In this document: positions 63,701 to 64,000 of the stretch, in pieces
Layout of the letters: the number at the start of each line of letters is the position of its first letter
Numbering within the stretch: the stretch's first letter is position 1
Assembly (NCBI RefSeq): GCF_003400205.1
Contig: NZ_QUQV01000013.1
Location: 28,384 to 92,383, forward strand
DNA length: 64,000 nt
From: Bacillus sp. HNG
GTDB lineage: Bacteria > Bacillota > Bacilli > Bacillales > Bacillaceae_L
Direction of reading: 5' to 3'
Made by a program: the position numbers and the translations under genes
Notes under the pieces: model-generated
Told to the model about the DNA's origin: nothing
Database searches by the model: none
The model's input: only the letters and a program-made list of their open reading frames with translations

Positions 63701-63834
63701 CGAAAGGGCTTGGAATTACCGTAATCGGTGGTCTAGCAAGTTCGACTTTATTAACACTACTAGTCGTTCCAATTGTATATGAAATTTTATCCAAGATGTT
63801 TAAGAAAGACCGCAAAAACATTCAAGAAAACTAA
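60751..63834 (+). CDS. swrC: RND-family efflux transporter (SwrC/AcrB-like)
   Basis: A 1027-residue RND pump with 12 membrane helices and two large extracellular loops. The N-terminus KNKLAVWLLTIIITVSGIYSG and TETIPDISIPFLMVMDVYPGATPEQVMEDVSMPIE are characteristic; Asp402 and Asp403 in VIDDSIVVVENIYRR are the proton-relay pair of helix 4. The likely orthologue SwrC (YerP) gives surfactin and antimicrobial self-resistance in B. subtilis. GTG 60751 has AGGTG upstream. No membrane-fusion protein gene is adjacent. The symbol is by likeness; the substrate is not proven. Confidence 0.88.
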   Translation: MRGIANFVLKNKLAVWLLTIIITVSGIYSGTQMKTETIPDISIPFLMVMDVYPGATPEQVMEDVSMPIEKAVEGLDGVKSVYSNSYSNMANIQVEYDYGEDMDEAKRALQSALDAVTLPENAQEPVITAISMNMMPVVALSVSSSAEDIVELTSTVEDVLLPKIEKLDGVGSATITGQHIEEVQLTYNKEEMAKYDLSEDTVKQMIQASDMAVSLGLFEFEEGEQAVAIDGKFMTADELKDMVIPVTPTENNPVPFVKLGDIATIEEVGRVQSVSRTNGKDAIAIQIVKEQQANTVDVVNEVKDLIKDEQERIEGLTIDVSLDQGEPIEQSVSTMVEKALFGGLIAVLIILLFLRNFRSTIISIVSIPVSIFMALLLLKWMDITLNLMTLGAVTVAIGRVIDDSIVVVENIYRRLHLKEEKLNGRALIREATLEMFKPILSSTLVTVAVFAPLVFVGGMVGELFMPFALTMTFALGASLLVAITIVPALSHTLFKKQLYMEKTEAKHKEAGKLANWYKGILNWSLNHKIIVSVISILLLVGSLALTPLIGFSFMGSEEEKVMYLTYTPGTGELQDETLENVAAVEDELLKREDIDILQVSVTESGDPMAAMMGGGGDGALMYLIFDPEMDNFPEVREEIEEYVFNIGQSGEWKSQNFSAMSMNSSEVSYTLYSEDLNKLYDAVDMVEGVMKDADGLEDVSSSAEDAYVEYTFHVEQDNLLQYGLTTGQIVMMLNPDRSQEVLTTVEKDGNTIEVVVQQEKVAAPKSIDDLLATQVPTATGTALPLSELVEVKEGTTLNTLSRSKGEYYASVSGNIIGDDISKVTSKVGKDIDELDLPKGVTLGVAGVQADMVETFTQLGLAMLAAIAIVYFILVVTFGEGVAPFAILFSLPFAIIGSFVGLLIADETISVSVMMGLLMLIGIVVTNAIVLVDRIIHMERDGMTMREAVLEAGSTRLRPILMTAIATIGALIPLLFGEGGGGLISKGLGITVIGGLASSTLLTLLVVPIVYEILSKMFKKDRKNIQEN

Positions 63835-63844
63835 TCATTTACGC

Positions 63845-63879
63845 CCTACAAGGTTATATCTATCTTGTAGGTTTTTTTT
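63845..63879 (+). terminator. Rho-independent terminator after the RND gene
   Basis: CCTACAAG (63845-63852) pairs with CTTGTAGG (63864-63871), with an eight-T tail. Confidence 0.9.
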
Positions 63880-63910
63880 AAAAGATAAGAAAGTATAAAA
63901 ATTTGGGTCT

Positions 63911-63933
63911 ACCACAGTCATTTAAGCTGTGGT
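63911..63933. repeat. Hairpin ahead of the terminal IS-like gene
   Basis: ACCACAG (63911-63917) and CTGTGGT (63927-63933) with a 9-base loop lie 27 bases before the putative transposase start. It could be an element end or a short terminator. Confidence 0.4.
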
Positions 63934-63959
63934 ATTTTCATTTTATGGAGACCAATATA

Positions 63960-64000
63960 TTGAGAAGAATATTTTTTGATAAACACCAACATTGGGAAGC
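63960..64000 (+). mobile_element. Start of a probable IS91-like transposase, cut by the window end
   Basis: TTG 63960 with GGAG 9-12 bases upstream reads MRRIFFDKHQHWE and runs off the window. This opening (IF.DKH.HW) resembles the zinc-binding N-terminus of IS91/IS801-type transposases of Bacilli. Only 13 residues are visible, so the call is tentative. Confidence 0.4.

Overview
The window reads as a chromosomal segment of an AT-rich, low-GC Gram-positive spore-former of the Bacillaceae (Bacillus or a close genus). The evidence is strong AGGAGG-type ribosome sites, frequent TTG and GTG starts, sigma-A promoters of TTGACA-17-TATAAT type, SAM-I and ZTP riboswitches with intrinsic terminators, and many proteins that look like Bacillus orthologues (MhqN, MhqR, MhqD, PaiA, GlnA, YbcI, SwrC-like). 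I saw no rRNA, tRNA or CRISPR array.

Region by region. 1-1.4 kb: end of a luciferase-like oxidoreductase gene, an FMN reductase and the nitroreductase mhqN. 1.4-9.0 kb: a small 44-residue gene followed by rpiA-zwf-tkt-gnd-tal-pgi, nearly a whole pentose phosphate pathway. Its only visible promoter carries an MhqR-type palindrome and TTAC-N5-GTAA (YodB/CatR-type) sites. 9.1-15.6 kb: a quinone/electrophile-stress island with a HxlR (YodB/CatR-like) repressor, an unknown protein, mhqR, two ring-cleaving dioxygenase genes (the second broken by a stop codon), mhqD, a DoxX gene, a pirin and a frameshifted quinone reductase. 15.6-18.3 kb: arsenic operon arsR-arsI-arsB-arsC with ArsR-like boxes. 18.4-21.9 kb: MaoC-like protein, paiA, purA with PurR boxes, and an AraC regulator.

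22.2-34.9 kb: a long nitrogen operon gltB-gltD-dapL-dapF-glnA-asnO-amt. Together it can take ammonium to glutamine, glutamate and meso-diaminopimelate. 35.0-36.8 kb: a GlnD-like (DUF294) nucleotidyltransferase overlapping a DEDDh exonuclease gene. 36.9-39.7 kb: ROK regulator, MFS transporter and hexapeptide acetyltransferase. 40.1-45.2 kb: an inorganic-carbon operon dabB-dabA-ybcI-ybcF, preceded by a long leader that ends in a terminator hairpin.

45.3-46.7 kb: a D-3-phosphoglycerate dehydrogenase gene on the minus strand behind a ZTP (pfl) riboswitch. 46.8-51.1 kb: a lipoprotein and a probable type VII-secreted toxin with two tandem immunity-like lipoproteins and an unrecognised partner gene. 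51.2-55.2 kb: metN-metI-metQ plus an M20 peptidase on the minus strand behind a SAM-I riboswitch. 55.4-59.7 kb: MOSC protein and the proline operon proC-proB-proA. 59.8-63.8 kb: a TetR repressor divergent from an RND exporter, with the operator inside the promoter spacer. The last 41 bases look like the start of an IS transposase.

Strongest leads for new biology: quinone-sensor control of the pentose phosphate operon; the leader attenuator before dabB; the repeat element inside the carbonic-anhydrase-like gene; the ammonium-to-diaminopimelate operon; the GlnD-like/exonuclease pair beside amt; and the toxin-immunity locus. All protein identities come from reading sequence by eye; no database search was run.
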